From NCBI GenBank assembly GCA_023390175.1, contig JAEWDK010000006.1:461429-525428 (forward strand): a stretch of 64,000 bases of DNA, in the 5' to 3' direction. Of the stretch, positions 32,631 to 41,280 are shown one piece after another. The notes under the pieces are model-generated. The model worked only from the letters and a program-made list of their open reading frames with translations, ran no database searches and was not told the origin of the DNA. Positions within the stretch are counted from its first letter, which is position 1; each line of letters starts with the position of its first letter. This DNA is from Bacillota bacterium (GTDB lineage: Bacteria; Bacillota; Clostridia; Oscillospirales; Acutalibacteraceae). The translations under genes and the position numbers were made by a program.

Positions 32631-33479
32631 TTATATTTGCGCGGGTACCCAGGAAAAAATGTAATGTGTATTTTCCGGTGCTGCTGTTTTCGGCTCCGGC
32701 AGTTTTTCAAACTTCCCCGACAGCCCCTTTTCTAAAGCGGCTAAATGAAAATGGCAGGCGCCAATGCCGATGTCCACTTTTTGAATATCATATGCAGCCC
32801 GGTCACTGTAGCCGGGGGCCTTTGCTTCATAAAAATGAAGGGCATTTTCCGACAGAACAATTCGCCAGGGCTGTTTGTTGGATGCGGAGGGAGCCAAACG
32901 AAGCATCTCCAAAGGAAAAGCATATGCTCCGGCATCGCTTTTTTCAAGCGGTACGGTAAAATTATTTTTAAAAAAGAGTGTGTTCCAATCCTTTCGCTGA
33001 TCCGCCTTCACAACCTTGCGCATAACGGATTCCGCCAGGCGCTTTTTGGGGGCGGGGTAACCGATGGGGGAAATAGCCGGAAACAGCTCATTTTCTTTGA
33101 CGTTCATAGCTGCGGCAAATTCGCTGCGGTTAAAGGTTCCGCCAAGCCAGCAAGTGCCAAGGCCAAGGTGGGCGGCATACAGGATCAGGTTCTCAAAGTC
33201 ATATCCAAGCGCTTCCAGGGCAAATTCGCTGTCATGCACCGTTGACCCAATAAAATCCTTAGCACCTTTAATCATGCCATAAGTGCCAAGCTTTTCCGTA
33301 TTTGCGGCGCTTTTTGCTTCCAGCAGACGAAACGATACATTGACAGAAAAGGGATTTGATAAATCAGCGATATAATCGTTGATTTGTTTTTTTGCCTGTG
33401 CAGAAAGGGGCCGTTCCTCATAAGTCCTTACACTGTATCGTGCTTTAACCGTTTGCTCAACAGGAAATTCGAGCTTCAT
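32631..33479 (-). CDS. Nitroreductase family protein (long, TM1586-like)
   Basis: The 282-residue protein is in the FMN-dependent nitroreductase fold, about 100 residues longer than the usual subunit. It has RYSVRTYEERPLS at the start, GLGTCWLGGTF in the middle and LRLAPSASNKQPWRIVL at the C-terminal half, where the FMN-binding SASNKQPW motif is placed late, as in TM1586-type proteins. Such enzymes reduce nitro groups or quinones. It is last in an operon after a MarR regulator, a nitroreductase and an ABM protein. The natural substrate is unknown. Confidence 0.85.
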   Translation of the reverse strand: MKLEFPVEQTVKARYSVRTYEERPLSAQAKKQINDYIADLSNPFSVNVSFRLLEAKSAANTEKLGTYGMIKGAKDFIGSTVHDSEFALEALGYDFENLILYAAHLGLGTCWLGGTFNRSEFAAAMNVKENELFPAISPIGYPAPKKRLAESVMRKVVKADQRKDWNTLFFKNNFTVPLEKSDAGAYAFPLEMLRLAPSASNKQPWRIVLSENALHFYEAKAPGYSDRAAYDIQKVDIGIGACHFHLAALEKGLSGKFEKLPEPKTAAPENTHYIFSWVPAQI

Positions 33480-33496
33480 ACCTTCGGCTAACCTCC

Positions 33497-33787
33497 TTAT
33501 GCGAGTTTTTGGTACAGATTTATTTCTCCGGGCTTCTCCATAAAATCTTTAAACTGAGATGTTGCCTCTTTGAAATGCTTGGCTGCCATATGCTGATTCA
33601 GCGCTTCTTTATTTTCCCATTCCTCAATAATTGTCAGCACCTGCGGATTGGACATATCCTGATAAAGTTCATAATGGATACAGCCCGCATCGTTTTGAAC
33701 GGTCTCCTGCACAAGCTTTTTTGCCAGTGCGATGAACTCACTTACTTTTTCTTCTTTTATAATGTTTTTAGCCACTACTTTAATCAT
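33497..33787 (-). CDS. ABM-domain protein, putative quinol monooxygenase
   Basis: The 96-residue protein has the antibiotic biosynthesis monooxygenase fold (KVVAKNIIKEEKVSEFIALAKKLVQETVQNDAGCIHYELYQD and LTIIEEWENKEALNQHMAAKHFKE), as in YgiN-like proteins. YgiN is linked to quinone cycling in E. coli. The ATG at 33787 has GGAGG about 8 bases upstream. It lies between two nitroreductases, so quinone or aromatic redox metabolism is a plausible shared task. Confidence 0.88.
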   Translation of the reverse strand: MIKVVAKNIIKEEKVSEFIALAKKLVQETVQNDAGCIHYELYQDMSNPQVLTIIEEWENKEALNQHMAAKHFKEATSQFKDFMEKPGEINLYQKLA

Positions 33788-33804
33788 TGCAAAACTCCTC
33801 CGGC

Positions 33805-34314
33805 TTACTGCCATTTTTCTTCATGAACTTTTTCAGCTTTATAGCGGTCTGTAAATTCGTTTTTCTGTCCGTCCGGGTAGCCGACGGAAACAAGGGCAAA
33901 CGGCTTGATTGCTTCGGGCAGGTCATATAAGTTGCGTACGCTTTTCATGGTATCGTCCGACGTTGCAACCCCGAACCACACGCCGCCAAGTCCCAAATGC
34001 GTGGCCTCCAAAAGCAGGTTTTGTGTTGCTGCGGCCATGTCCTGCTGCCATGCGGAGGGAATTTTCAATTCGTTTTCATTTGCAAGAAGAACAAATGTTA
34101 CGGCGGAGCCGGCAACCGGCTTTGAATACGGAGAAACCCGGGACAGCCTGCCCAAAGCTTCTTTATCCTTTACCACGATAAACTCCCATGGCTGCTGGTT
34201 GGCTGCGGAAGGAGCCTGCATTGCCGCCCGCAGCAGCTTGTCGATTTTTTCCGGCTCTACGGCCTGATCCTTAAATTTGCGAATACTTCTGCGGTTGAAA
34301 ATTTCTTCCATCAT
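33805..34314 (-). CDS. Nitroreductase family protein
   Basis: The 169-residue protein has the normal nitroreductase layout: NRRSIRKFKDQAVEPEKIDKLLRAAMQAPSAANQQPWEFIVV at the start, LLLEATHLGLGGVWFG, and VSVGYPDG near the end. FMN-binding residues (RRSIRKF, SAANQQPW) are intact. It probably reduces quinones or nitro compounds using NAD(P)H. GGAGG precedes two consecutive ATG codons (34314 and 34311). It is second in the MarR operon, 40 bases after the regulator. Confidence 0.92.
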   Translation of the reverse strand: MMEEIFNRRSIRKFKDQAVEPEKIDKLLRAAMQAPSAANQQPWEFIVVKDKEALGRLSRVSPYSKPVAGSAVTFVLLANENELKIPSAWQQDMAAATQNLLLEATHLGLGGVWFGVATSDDTMKSVRNLYDLPEAIKPFALVSVGYPDGQKNEFTDRYKAEKVHEEKWQ

Positions 34315-34354
34315 AATTACCTCCGATAATTTTAGTTATAAATTGATATGAAAT

Positions 34355-34813
34355 CTATGCTGTCCGATTTTCGAGCTTCTCCATTAGCTTGTTGCTGATT
34401 GAAATAAACTGGCTGCATTCCTCTGGCGTTAAAATATCCGCATAGCTGCTATGCAAATTGTTCCAAGCCTTAATAATTTCCGGCTGCATCAGCAGCCCTG
34501 ACTCGGTTGGATAGATATAAACGTTTTTACCGTCGTTTTTCCGATAAACAAGCTTTTTGGCTTCCAGCTTCTCAATAAACCGCGTTATGGTGGAGGGTGT
34601 TAGGTGCAGCAGTTCACCGATTTCTTTTTGGTAAATGCCGTTTCGCTGGTTCACAACGTACAGTATCAGCGCGTGGCTGGGGGAGAACCCAAGTACCTGA
34701 AATGCCTCATCCGCAATTTTACCAAGTAAGCGGGCCAGCTTTGTACAGGAAAAGAACAAACAACCGCCCAGCATGCAATCCTGATCTTCTTCGCGGTTTT
34801 CCAGTTGAATCAT
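34355..34813 (-). CDS. MarR-family transcription regulator
   Basis: The 152-residue protein has a MarR winged helix (SHALILYVVNQRNGIYQKEIGELLHLTPSTITRFIEKLEAKKLVYRKNDGKNVYIYPTESG). It leads the operon of two nitroreductases and an ABM protein, so it likely represses this redox operon. Possible operator: TTTGTA-CA-TACAAA (34822-34835). The start is uncertain. ATG 34813 has AAAGGAG directly before it with no spacer, and TTG 34834 has no ribosome site. A six-codon frame MYKQRR ends at this ATG. Confidence 0.88.
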   Translation of the reverse strand: MIQLENREEDQDCMLGGCLFFSCTKLARLLGKIADEAFQVLGFSPSHALILYVVNQRNGIYQKEIGELLHLTPSTITRFIEKLEAKKLVYRKNDGKNVYIYPTESGLLMQPEIIKAWNNLHSSYADILTPEECSQFISISNKLMEKLENRTA

Positions 34814-34821
34814 CTCCTTTG

Positions 34822-34835
34822 TTTGTACATACAAA
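34822..34835. promoter_or_regulatory. Palindrome upstream of marR operon
   Basis: TTTGTA-CA-TACAAA is a perfect inverted repeat next to the marR start, a typical MarR operator position. Confidence 0.5.
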
Positions 34836-34954
34836 TATAATGCATCCCTTATAAAATGTCAATACACTTTTACTGTTATTTTCACGCTAATTTCCTGTTC
34901 AATTCAGCACCGGATTAAATTCTGAATTTTTATTGCGTGAAAATTCGCTGATTA

Positions 34955-34987
34955 TATCAAAAAGGGATCAACCAGGCGGTTGATCCC
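34955..34987 (-). terminator. Terminator of ohyA
   Basis: A 10-bp perfect stem GGGATCAACC with GGTTGATCCC (34964-34973 with 34978-34987). On the minus strand it is followed by five T (34959-34963). Confidence 0.75.
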
Positions 34988-35052
34988 TGAAATTATTTTG
35001 CCTTGAATCGAGCTCTTCAAACAAAAACCTTTAACTTGCTGCTTTTTTCAGG

Positions 35053-36822
35053 TCAAATTACCTTGTACCGTTTCAACAAATCTTCAATAACTGTCCCTGA
35101 AACCTTCTTTAATGCCTTCTTTTTCACCAGGCTCAAAACAAAAGGCAGCTTCATATCAGTCAGTTTTTTGCCGTCCATCATCTTTGAAGTGGAGTCGAGC
35201 AGGACGCGGACGTCATAGCAGGAGTTGAATACTTCCGGAACGCCCCGATCCACATCAAGCAGCGTGTAAACCGCTTCCATTGCGGTTCTTACCGAATACT
35301 CGGTTGTAAACACCGTGTCGCGCACGGTATCGGCAAACTGGCCGATAAAGGCAAAGTTAACGCAGCCGTCCGGAACAACCTTCGGCCTGTCGCCCTTGGT
35401 TCTCGGCATAAAGAATGCAGTGATATACGGCATCATGCAGGGGATGCAGTGAGCGGATTTCGTGGCCATATCATGAATTTCAGACACCGGCACGCCCATG
35501 TGGTACAGCCATTCTTCGGTAATTTCCACACCGGTGCAGTCCCTCATCGGTTTTTTGACGTAGTCGCCGGGAACGTCGGTGAATAAACCGTACACCCAAA
35601 CAACCAGCTGGTCTCTGGGCTGCTCCTTGAAGTGCGGCTGACGGTTTATCGTATAGCTCATCAGCCACTTGGAATCTTTCACCGTAACAATGCCGCCGGA
35701 AACAACCTTTCCGCTGAACGGGTCACGCTTGCAAATCTTTTCGATATACGGCGGAATTCTGTTGTCAAGCGTGGTGACGGTTGCGGATTCCCAGTTGGTG
35801 GCCTTCGTGTTGGTACAGAATTTATCCGGGTGACCAAAGGACGGGTCCTGCTTCGCAATGTTTCTCCAAAGGTCCCAGCAGCCGCCGTTTTCAGTCTTGA
35901 ATTCGGGGGCGTGATTGTCGTCGCCAAGGGAGGAATTCTCCGTGCAGCTGCCATTTGTTACAAACACCAAATCGTCCTCGATTAGGTCGATGGATTCTTC
36001 CTTGCCGCCATGCAGACAAATGATTTTTTTGGCAACTTTTTTATTCTTTTTAATATCAAAAATAACATTTGTTACCTTGGTATCGTATTGGAACTGAACC
36101 CCATGTGATTCCAAATATTTTACCATCGGTAAAATGAGCGATTCATACTGATTGTATTTCGTGAATTTGAGCGCAGAAAAGTCCGGCAGGCCGCCGATGT
36201 GATGAATAAACCGTTGAATATAAAGCTTCATCTCCAAAGCGCTGTGCCACTCTTCAAAGGCGAACATTGTCCTCCAATACAGCCAGAAATTCGAAGAGAA
36301 GAATTCGTCTGTGAAAACATCTTCAATTTTTTTGTCGTATAAGTCCTCATCACGGGTCATAAACAGTTTGACAATTTCCATCGACGCTTTTTCGCTCAAT
36401 CCGAATTTGCCGTCCGTGTGGGCGTCCTCACCGCGTTTTACAGTCGCCCTCATCAGGGAATAGTTCGGGTCTTTTTTGTTCAGCCAGTAATACTCATCCA
36501 AGACGGAAACGCCTTCGTTTTCGGACGAAGGAATCGAACGGAACAAATCCCAAAGGCACTCGAAGTGATTTTCCATTTCACGTCCGCCGCGGATTACAAA
36601 TCCTTTTTGGCTGTCCTTAATGCCGTCGCATGCGCCGCCCGGAAGGCCGAGTTCTTCCAAAATATGAATATGCTCACCCTTCATCTGACCGTCGCGCACC
36701 AAAAAGCATGCCGCAGCCAAAGCTGCCAAACCGGAGCCGACCAGGTATGCTGATTTTTTATCCACATCCGCCGGCTTTTCGGGACGGGCAAATGCCTCGT
36801 AATTTCCATTGCTGTAATACAT
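35053..36822 (-). CDS. ohyA: Oleate hydratase
   Basis: The 589-residue flavoenzyme adds water to the cis-9 double bond of oleic acid, giving 10-hydroxystearate. Bacteria use it to detoxify unsaturated fatty acids. The protein has an FAD fold (AYLVGSGLAALAAACFLVRDG, HILEELGLPGGACDG) and the family-wide motifs RGGREMENHFECLWDLFRSIPS and FIGQFADTVRDTVFTTEYSVRTAMEAVY. It was long named myosin-cross-reactive antigen. GGGAGG lies before the ATG at 36822. Upstream TetR at 37015 may regulate it. Confidence 0.95.
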   Translation of the reverse strand: MYYSNGNYEAFARPEKPADVDKKSAYLVGSGLAALAAACFLVRDGQMKGEHIHILEELGLPGGACDGIKDSQKGFVIRGGREMENHFECLWDLFRSIPSSENEGVSVLDEYYWLNKKDPNYSLMRATVKRGEDAHTDGKFGLSEKASMEIVKLFMTRDEDLYDKKIEDVFTDEFFSSNFWLYWRTMFAFEEWHSALEMKLYIQRFIHHIGGLPDFSALKFTKYNQYESLILPMVKYLESHGVQFQYDTKVTNVIFDIKKNKKVAKKIICLHGGKEESIDLIEDDLVFVTNGSCTENSSLGDDNHAPEFKTENGGCWDLWRNIAKQDPSFGHPDKFCTNTKATNWESATVTTLDNRIPPYIEKICKRDPFSGKVVSGGIVTVKDSKWLMSYTINRQPHFKEQPRDQLVVWVYGLFTDVPGDYVKKPMRDCTGVEITEEWLYHMGVPVSEIHDMATKSAHCIPCMMPYITAFFMPRTKGDRPKVVPDGCVNFAFIGQFADTVRDTVFTTEYSVRTAMEAVYTLLDVDRGVPEVFNSCYDVRVLLDSTSKMMDGKKLTDMKLPFVLSLVKKKALKKVSGTVIEDLLKRYKVI

Positions 36823-36939
36823 TGCAGTTTCCTCCCAATCCTTATTAAAGTCAATCACGGTTCAAACCATTTTCCTAAATTCATCGGTAATTGACTTGAT
36901 GACTATATCATAACGAATGCTCGGAAAAGCCACAATAGA

Positions 36940-36984
36940 CAATATCCACCCTGTGTTGGAACTTTCAACACAGGGTGGATATTG
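36940..36984. terminator. Perfect 19-bp hairpin between ohyA and tetR
   Basis: Arms 36940-36958 and 36966-36984, 7-base loop. Minus-strand T-run after it is poor, so it may be a terminator of the tetR gene or a regulatory stem. It starts about 118 bases before ohyA. Confidence 0.55.
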
Positions 36985-37014
36985 TAAAAACTTTATACAG
37001 TAAAGCCTGTTTGT

Positions 37015-37581
37015 CTAAATATGTCGGTCGGCTCTGAATTTTTCAAGCGCATCGGAAATGTCGCCGTGAATCAGAATGCTTAAGCGCTCCACGATAGCGG
37101 ACGGTTCCTCTTTCATCCCTGAGCCGATCCATTCGAGCATAAGGCCCACAAATGCATATTTATAAAAGTGAGCGATAAACGCCTTGTCGTTTTCCCTTAC
37201 AGGCATGCCGGCTGCTTTTTCTTCGATAACGCCGGCTAAAAGATCATATGTTTCATTATAAAGGTAACGTTCCAGGTGCTCACGGTTTATGGAGTGATAG
37301 GTGCTTACAACAAACGCCTTGTTGCTGAGCACATATTCAAAAATCTGCAGGATTCCCTGCTGCCATGTATCGTAAGTCTTTTTGCCGTTGAGTGCCTTTG
37401 TGGCTTCGCTGGTATAAATCCATTCCACAAGATCGTAGATGTCTTTAAAATGATAATAAAACGTTTGCCTGTTTACTTCACAGTCCTCAATAATATCCAC
37501 AACGGTAATTTTATCGAGCGGCTTTTCTGCAAGCAGCTTTTTGAGCGATGCGGCAAGTGCTTTCTTGGTTGTTTGAGCCAT
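37015..37581 (-). CDS. TetR/AcrR-family regulator, DhaS-like
   Basis: The 188-residue protein has HTH TTKKALAASLKKLLAEKPLDKITVVDIIEDCEVNRQTFYYHFKDIYDLVEWIY and a C-terminal part with LSNKAFVVSTYHSINREHLERYLY, typical of the DhaS group (TetR_C_7). Targets are unknown. It is upstream of ohyA on the same strand, so it could control ohyA and its own transcription; no clear palindrome for it was found. Confidence 0.88.
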   Translation of the reverse strand: MAQTTKKALAASLKKLLAEKPLDKITVVDIIEDCEVNRQTFYYHFKDIYDLVEWIYTSEATKALNGKKTYDTWQQGILQIFEYVLSNKAFVVSTYHSINREHLERYLYNETYDLLAGVIEEKAAGMPVRENDKAFIAHFYKYAFVGLMLEWIGSGMKEEPSAIVERLSILIHGDISDALEKFRADRHI

Positions 37582-37709
37582 AAAGATCCCTCCGCTTGAA
37601 AGTATATAATATTTATCGGCACTGTTTATTCGTTTAAAGCTTTATAAGAGCCCATTGCGGCTTAAAAATTGACTTTTGTTGGGCAGCATTCACAATTTCC
37701 GTTATTGCT

Positions 37710-38876
37710 TCAGGAAAGAAAGTAGTCATAGACCATGAGCGCAATGGAAAAATGAAGCCGGGTGAAATAATCGCCGAAGTCCGAGCTGCACAGCGCTTCA
37801 ATGCGGTTCAAACGGTTCTTCAGCGTGTGCCGGTGAATAAACAGCTTTTCGGCGGTTTCAGAAATCCGGCATTCGTTTGCAAAATAGACTCGCAGTGTTT
37901 GCAAATATTCCCCGCGGTGAAAGTAATCGTAAGAAATCAGAGGTTTCAGAATATCGTAGGAAAAGGAAAGAGCGTTGCTTTTCTGGCGGAAATGCTGGAA
38001 CCACTCAAAAAGCCGAAGGTTTTCAAAGCAGCAGGCGCCCTTCTTTGTGCCAATGTTCCGCATCATACGGTATGCGGCATACGCATGGTCAAAAACCTGC
38101 TCCGTTTCGCCGAACTGCCGCAATTCGGCAAACCCTGCCCAAATATTAATCCGATCCTCCCGCGAGGCCAGAGTGAGCAGCCCGAGAAGGTCGACCGTAA
38201 TGTCGCCGGCTGTAAGCGGGGATTTCAGCAACACCATGCAAACCGCCCGGCCGCCGAGCGTTTCGGCGCTGAACCGGTCGCTTCTGCCGGAAAAATAGGC
38301 CTTCAATTTTTCTACAGCAACGGCAAGCTCAGAAGCGACGGAACTGTTTTCAAATGCAGCAGCGGAAACGAGGAACAAAAATGCCCTGTTGCGGAACGGC
38401 GCCCCCGCAAAGTCTTCCTGCGGAAAGTACTGAGCCAAGCGTATGGCGACGCTTTTCAGCGCAATCAGGCTGGCATCGTTCTTTTCCTCCTGCTTGACGG
38501 TGATATTTTCCATCAGGACATGCATAATGTGCGAGAAGGTCAGTTTTGAGGGAAGCTCAATGACAGGAAGGCCATAGCGGTCGGCATCATCCAAAATATA
38601 TTGAGGGATTTCGTGAATGTAGTATCCGGTCTGAATCGCGGCGGCACAAACGCCGCGGCTTTTCAGGCGCAGAATAAAATCCTGGTACCTCTGCCTATCA
38701 TCAAGCTGATAGCCTGTGGTGATCAGTAGCTCCCCTTTTTGCAGGGAATCGAGTGCGTCAAGAATTTCCATAAAATTAAGCCATTGCACGGGCATGTTGA
38801 TTCCCTGCTTTCCGGCGGCTAAACGCGCTCCTTCCAGCAGTTTTCTGTCAAAAATATCCTTTACAAGAAAATCCAT
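37710..38876 (-). CDS. PucR-family transcription regulator
   Basis: The 388-residue protein has an N-terminal PucR domain (LVKDIFDRKLLEGARLAAGKQGINMPVQWLNFMEILD, residues 3-120) and a C-terminal PucR HTH (LRVYFANECRISETAEKLFIHRHTLKNRLNRIEALC). It is divergent from the D-2-hydroxyacid dehydrogenase gene, so it probably controls that cluster. PucR-type regulators usually act on purine or amino-acid degradation. AAAGGAG lies before ATG 38876; the longer frame from 38930 is less likely. Confidence 0.88.
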   Translation of the reverse strand: MDFLVKDIFDRKLLEGARLAAGKQGINMPVQWLNFMEILDALDSLQKGELLITTGYQLDDRQRYQDFILRLKSRGVCAAAIQTGYYIHEIPQYILDDADRYGLPVIELPSKLTFSHIMHVLMENITVKQEEKNDASLIALKSVAIRLAQYFPQEDFAGAPFRNRAFLFLVSAAAFENSSVASELAVAVEKLKAYFSGRSDRFSAETLGGRAVCMVLLKSPLTAGDITVDLLGLLTLASREDRINIWAGFAELRQFGETEQVFDHAYAAYRMMRNIGTKKGACCFENLRLFEWFQHFRQKSNALSFSYDILKPLISYDYFHRGEYLQTLRVYFANECRISETAEKLFIHRHTLKNRLNRIEALCSSDFGDYFTRLHFSIALMVYDYFLS

Positions 38877-39235
38877 AAATTCCGCGCTCCTTTTCTGCCG
38901 GCAGCAGCTGCCCTTCGCACAGTCGGGCAAGTTTTAGCAAAATTGCATAATGAAATGTTTTGCCATGCTTATATGATAGAATGCTGTTTTATAAATGTCA
39001 AATAAAAAGTCGTGAAAATCATATATTATGCGGGATTTGTTGAATCAAACAAAATCAGCACAAGTAAAAGAAATGCAATTGTTGAATAATTTAAAATCAA
39101 AACTTGCAAAATGCAGACATGGCCAAATTGTCCATATTTAGCAAAAAAACACATACAACCTGTTGATTGTGTATCTTTCGAAAAAACTTTACTATAGAGG
39201 TAAGATATTTCACCGATTGGAAAGGAGCACAAAAA
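38877..39235. other. Divergent region between pucR and dehydrogenase
   Basis: 359 bases without a gene. The minus-strand promoter for pucR is TTGACA, 17 bases, TATCAT (plus-strand positions 38973-39001). No plus-strand promoter for the dehydrogenase is clear. I see no long palindrome, so the PucR site cannot be placed. Confidence 0.55.
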
Positions 39236-40225
39236 ATGCGCCGTAAAGTTTTACTTACTGAAAATATACATGAATCCGGTACACAGTATCTGACAAACCA
39301 GGGATACGAAATTGTTCAAGGCTCCGGAATTTCAGAAGATACTGTTTGCAGGGAAATCACAGACTGTGATGCAGTTCTGACTCGCAACGCACACATTACA
39401 GAAAAAGTGATGCAGTCGGCGCCGAAGCTGAAGGTAATTGCAGTGCATGGCGTTGGCGTTGACATTGTTAATGTGGAAGCCGCCACTGAGCGCGGCATTT
39501 ACGTGGTAAACGCGGCGGGCTCCAACAGCCTGTCCGTAGCGGAGTACACCATCGGGCTTATTTTGGGGCTTGCCCGCAATATTCCGCTTTATGACCGTGA
39601 AATGCGCGGCGGGAACAGTACCATACGCAAAACCGCCGGCTTTGACCTTGAGGGAAAAACCCTTGGTATTGTCGGGATGGGAAACATCGGCTCACAGGTT
39701 GCCAAAAAGGCTTCGCTCGGCTTTGGTATGCGTGTAATCGGGTACAAGCGCCGTGTCGCCGCGCATATTCAGGACGGGGTTGAATGGACCGCCAGCCTGG
39801 AGCATGTGATTCGGCAGGCGGACTTTTTAAGCCTGCATGTGCCGTACACAGCCGGTACGGAAAAGCTGATCGGCGAGCGGGAGCTGGCCATGATGAAACC
39901 TGGTTCCTACTTAATCAATACGGCGCGCGGCGAGGTTGTGGACAGCGAAGCGCTGATTCGTTCTCTTCGCAGCGGCCATTTGGCCGGCGCGGCGCTTGAT
40001 GTATTTGAAGGAGCATTTCCCGGTCAGGATCATCCGCTGATGCAGTTCCCGCACGTAATCATCACACCGCATACGGCGGCTTTCACCAACGAATCGCTGG
40101 AGCGCATGGCACTGTACGCCGCGGTCGGAGTAGACGAGGTGCTCAGCGGAAAAGAACCGACGCGCGCCGTGAACGACCCCGAACCCACGGACTGCGGTGA
40201 AGACAGTTTGGAAGACGCAGGCTGA
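39236..40225 (+). CDS. D-2-hydroxyacid dehydrogenase (3-phosphoglycerate dehydrogenase-like)
   Basis: The 329-residue protein reduces 2-oxoacids or oxidises 2-hydroxyacids with NAD(H). The NAD-binding motif is GMGNIG (147-152). Active-site residues are Arg231 (TARGE), Glu258 (DVFEG) and His279 (TPHTAAF), matching the Arg-Glu-His triad. ACT-type serine-feedback domains are absent, so it is not a typical SerA and the substrate may be another 2-oxoacid. AAAGGAG lies before ATG 39236. It is followed by a bidirectional terminator, then the AEC carrier on the other strand. Confidence 0.88.
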   Translation: MRRKVLLTENIHESGTQYLTNQGYEIVQGSGISEDTVCREITDCDAVLTRNAHITEKVMQSAPKLKVIAVHGVGVDIVNVEAATERGIYVVNAAGSNSLSVAEYTIGLILGLARNIPLYDREMRGGNSTIRKTAGFDLEGKTLGIVGMGNIGSQVAKKASLGFGMRVIGYKRRVAAHIQDGVEWTASLEHVIRQADFLSLHVPYTAGTEKLIGERELAMMKPGSYLINTARGEVVDSEALIRSLRSGHLAGAALDVFEGAFPGQDHPLMQFPHVIITPHTAAFTNESLERMALYAAVGVDEVLSGKEPTRAVNDPEPTDCGEDSLEDAG

Positions 40226-40267
40226 ATATTCAGGTGCCGGTCTTGCCGGTTCAATATATAAAATGAA

Positions 40268-40318
40268 AAAGGATTGCTTTTTAAGGGCGGGTAAACCGTC
40301 TGCGAAAAGCAATCCTTT
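40268..40318. terminator. Bidirectional terminator
   Basis: A 14-bp outer stem AAAGGATTGCTTTT with AAAAGCAATCCTTT, plus an inner CGG/CCG stem, between the convergent dehydrogenase and AEC genes. Confidence 0.8.
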
Positions 40319-40344
40319 CCTTTATATGATAGCAAAAATTTGTA

Positions 40345-41265
40345 TTATAAGATTACCTGAACCAGCCAGCTGAGTACGGGCAATGTAACAAGCGAAAGAA
40401 ATGTTGTAAAAAGAACACACTTCGAAGCGTAACCTGCGTCGCAGCCGTACTGCATGGCAAGAATAGCGGTGGTGCTGCCCGCGGGCATGCCGGCTAAAAG
40501 CACCGCAATGCCGGTCAAAAGCTGGGGAACGTGCAGCAGCCAGAGCACTGCGAGTACCGCGAGCGGAATCAAAAGCAGGCGGATTGCGGAATAATACAGC
40601 ATTAACCGGTCAACTACTGTGCGTAGGTTTACATCGGCCAGAATGGACCCGATAATAATCATGGCAAGAGCCGTCGTGCAGTTGCTTAATGAAACAATCG
40701 TATCATTTATAAAGGAGGGAATGCGGTAATCAATCAGCATCAGCGCAATACCAATATAGACCGCCACGATGCAGGGGTGCAGCAGCAGCTTTTTCACGGT
40801 GTCGCGCCTGCTGGTTACCGTGAACAGGGAAAGCCCCGCGGACCACATGAAAATACGCACCGGAATCAAAAAGATAGAAGCGTACATCAGCCCTTCCGTG
40901 CCGTAAACACCCTGAATTACAGGGTTGCCCATAAAGCCGGAATTGGAGCAGATCGTCGCGTAGCGCACCACCATCTGCCGCTCGTGCGGAACGTGCCGAT
41001 ACAGAATTTTACTCAGTCCCCACTGAAAAAACTGAACCCCGAACGCAATCAGCAAAATTTGCCCCGCGTTGGAAATCAGTTCATTGGTCAGGCGAACATG
41101 AAACGAGGCCACGATATTTGCCGGAAGAATAATATTAATAAATAAATCTGTTAGCTTTTTTCGTGCTTCATCCGTTAAAAATCCGCGTTTGCGCGCGTAA
41201 ATTCCGACAAGAATCAAAAGGAACAGCATCAGCTGCAAGTGCATCATATTCAGAAAGCCGGGCAA
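40345..41265 (-). CDS. AEC-family transporter
   Basis: The 306-residue protein has about ten hydrophobic helices of the auxin efflux carrier (AEC) family, with FINIILPANIVASF, SNSGFMGNPVI and GMPAGSTTAILAMQYG. Members move organic acids such as malate, malonate or amino acids. The start is probably TTG 41265, 7 bases after GGAGG. It is downstream of the aminotransferase on the minus strand with a 15-base gap, so the two form an operon. The cargo is likely a 2-oxo- or 2-hydroxyacid made by the neighbours, an inference. Confidence 0.88.
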   Translation of the reverse strand: MPGFLNMMHLQLMLFLLILVGIYARKRGFLTDEARKKLTDLFINIILPANIVASFHVRLTNELISNAGQILLIAFGVQFFQWGLSKILYRHVPHERQMVVRYATICSNSGFMGNPVIQGVYGTEGLMYASIFLIPVRIFMWSAGLSLFTVTSRRDTVKKLLLHPCIVAVYIGIALMLIDYRIPSFINDTIVSLSNCTTALAMIIIGSILADVNLRTVVDRLMLYYSAIRLLLIPLAVLAVLWLLHVPQLLTGIAVLLAGMPAGSTTAILAMQYGCDAGYASKCVLFTTFLSLVTLPVLSWLVQVIL

Positions 41266-41280
41266 CGGATCGCCTCCTTT

